In this document: piece after piece, positions 39,313-39,407 of the stretch | Numbering within the stretch: the stretch's first letter is position 1 | How the letters are laid out: each line of letters starts with the position of its first letter | NCBI RefSeq assembly: GCF_003269035.1 | Contig: NZ_QLTK01000047.1 | Coordinates: forward strand, 1 to 39,407 | Direction of reading: 5' to 3' | Origin: Paraburkholderia bryophila | GTDB taxonomy: Bacteria; Pseudomonadota; Gammaproteobacteria; Burkholderiales; Burkholderiaceae | Length of the DNA stretch: 39,407 nucleotides | Notes under the pieces: model-generated | What the model was told of the DNA's origin: nothing | Database searches by the model: none | What the model saw: the letters and a program-made list of their open reading frames with translations, nothing else | Made by a program: the position numbers and the translations under genes

Positions 39313-39407
39313 GGGTCGAGCTTGTGTGAAAACGCGCTGATCGCCTAAACTGGATTAACTCATTCAGCATGGGTGACCGGATGAAGCGATTCATAGAAGG
39401 TGAAGAT
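39313..39407 (+). mobile_element. Insertion sequence end, right copy (IS1182-like), partial
   Basis: Begins GGGTCGAGCTTGTG and is identical, inverted, to positions 1-94. It contains the leader and the first nine codons of the transposase reading out of the window. The two copies therefore point away from each other and bound everything in between. The opposite end of the element is not in the window. Confidence 0.75.
39381..39407 (+). CDS. IS1182-like transposase, N-terminal fragment (right copy)
   Basis: ATG at 39381 and nine codons, MKRFIEGED, before the window ends. The opening matches IS1182-family transposases as I recall them. No strong ribosome-binding site precedes the ATG. Whether the full gene is intact cannot be judged. 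Confidence 0.6.

Noticed and set aside
1..39407. Calling the window a composite transposon
   Set aside because: The outer ends of the elements and target duplications are not visible, and the cargo is large and mostly ordinary metabolic and regulatory genes. An assembly break at repeated elements explains the picture equally well.

Overview
The window looks like part of a GC-rich betaproteobacterial chromosome or megaplasmid, most likely Burkholderia sensu lato (Paraburkholderia-type). This is inferred from base composition, the dense regulator/enzyme mix, the LecB-type lectin and the Burkholderia-like chemoreceptors. It is not a phage, plasmid backbone or rRNA region. No tRNA, rRNA or CRISPR was seen. 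Both ends carry the same 94-bp sequence in inverted orientation. Each copy reads outward into the first codons of a transposase resembling the IS1182 family, so the window looks like a stretch bounded by two copies of one insertion sequence. A broken gene tail (39192-39311) abuts the right copy.

Left part (95-9237): a WYL regulator + VOC-protein operon, a divergent ankyrin-repeat protein, a LecB-type Ca2+-dependent lectin, a stand-alone receiver protein, an MdtG-like drug exporter, an SDR oxidoreductase, a Cache-domain chemoreceptor and an IclR regulator. The IclR gene faces a carotenoid/stilbene-type cleavage oxygenase (9490-10827) across an intergenic region with a near-consensus promoter and two similar CCGGGT sites.

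Middle part (10897-26540): a TetR regulator with the same inverted repeat in its own promoter and in front of an alpha/beta hydrolase, followed by GNAT, SRPBCC and M3 peptidase genes. On the opposite strand lie a TPR/ATP-grasp protein and an unusual lytic transglycosylase carrying a VirB9-like C-terminal domain. Next come a DUF817 membrane protein, two small unknown genes, a second TetR with clustered operators over the promoter of a small membrane protein, a MocR/PaiB divergent pair, a PhzF-like protein lacking the usual glutamate, an SDR and a LysR regulator.

Right part (26620-39312): a small membrane protein, a second chemoreceptor with a possible sigma-28 promoter, a DHFR resembling trimethoprim-resistance DfrA enzymes, and a MAPEG protein. 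A translationally coupled pair follows: a periplasmic solute-binding protein and a CHASE-PAS-PAS-GGDEF-EAL c-di-GMP protein. Then comes a KfrA-like DNA-binding coiled-coil protein containing five exact-length 91-residue repeats, next to a TPR-glycosyltransferase-like protein, and finally a secreted DUF305 protein.

Functional themes are signalling (two chemoreceptors, c-di-GMP enzyme, receiver) and surface/envelope functions (lectin, transglycosylase, TPR-glycosyltransferase). There are also many small regulator-target modules, several with operators readable in the sequence. All calls rest on reading the sequence and family recall; no database search was run.
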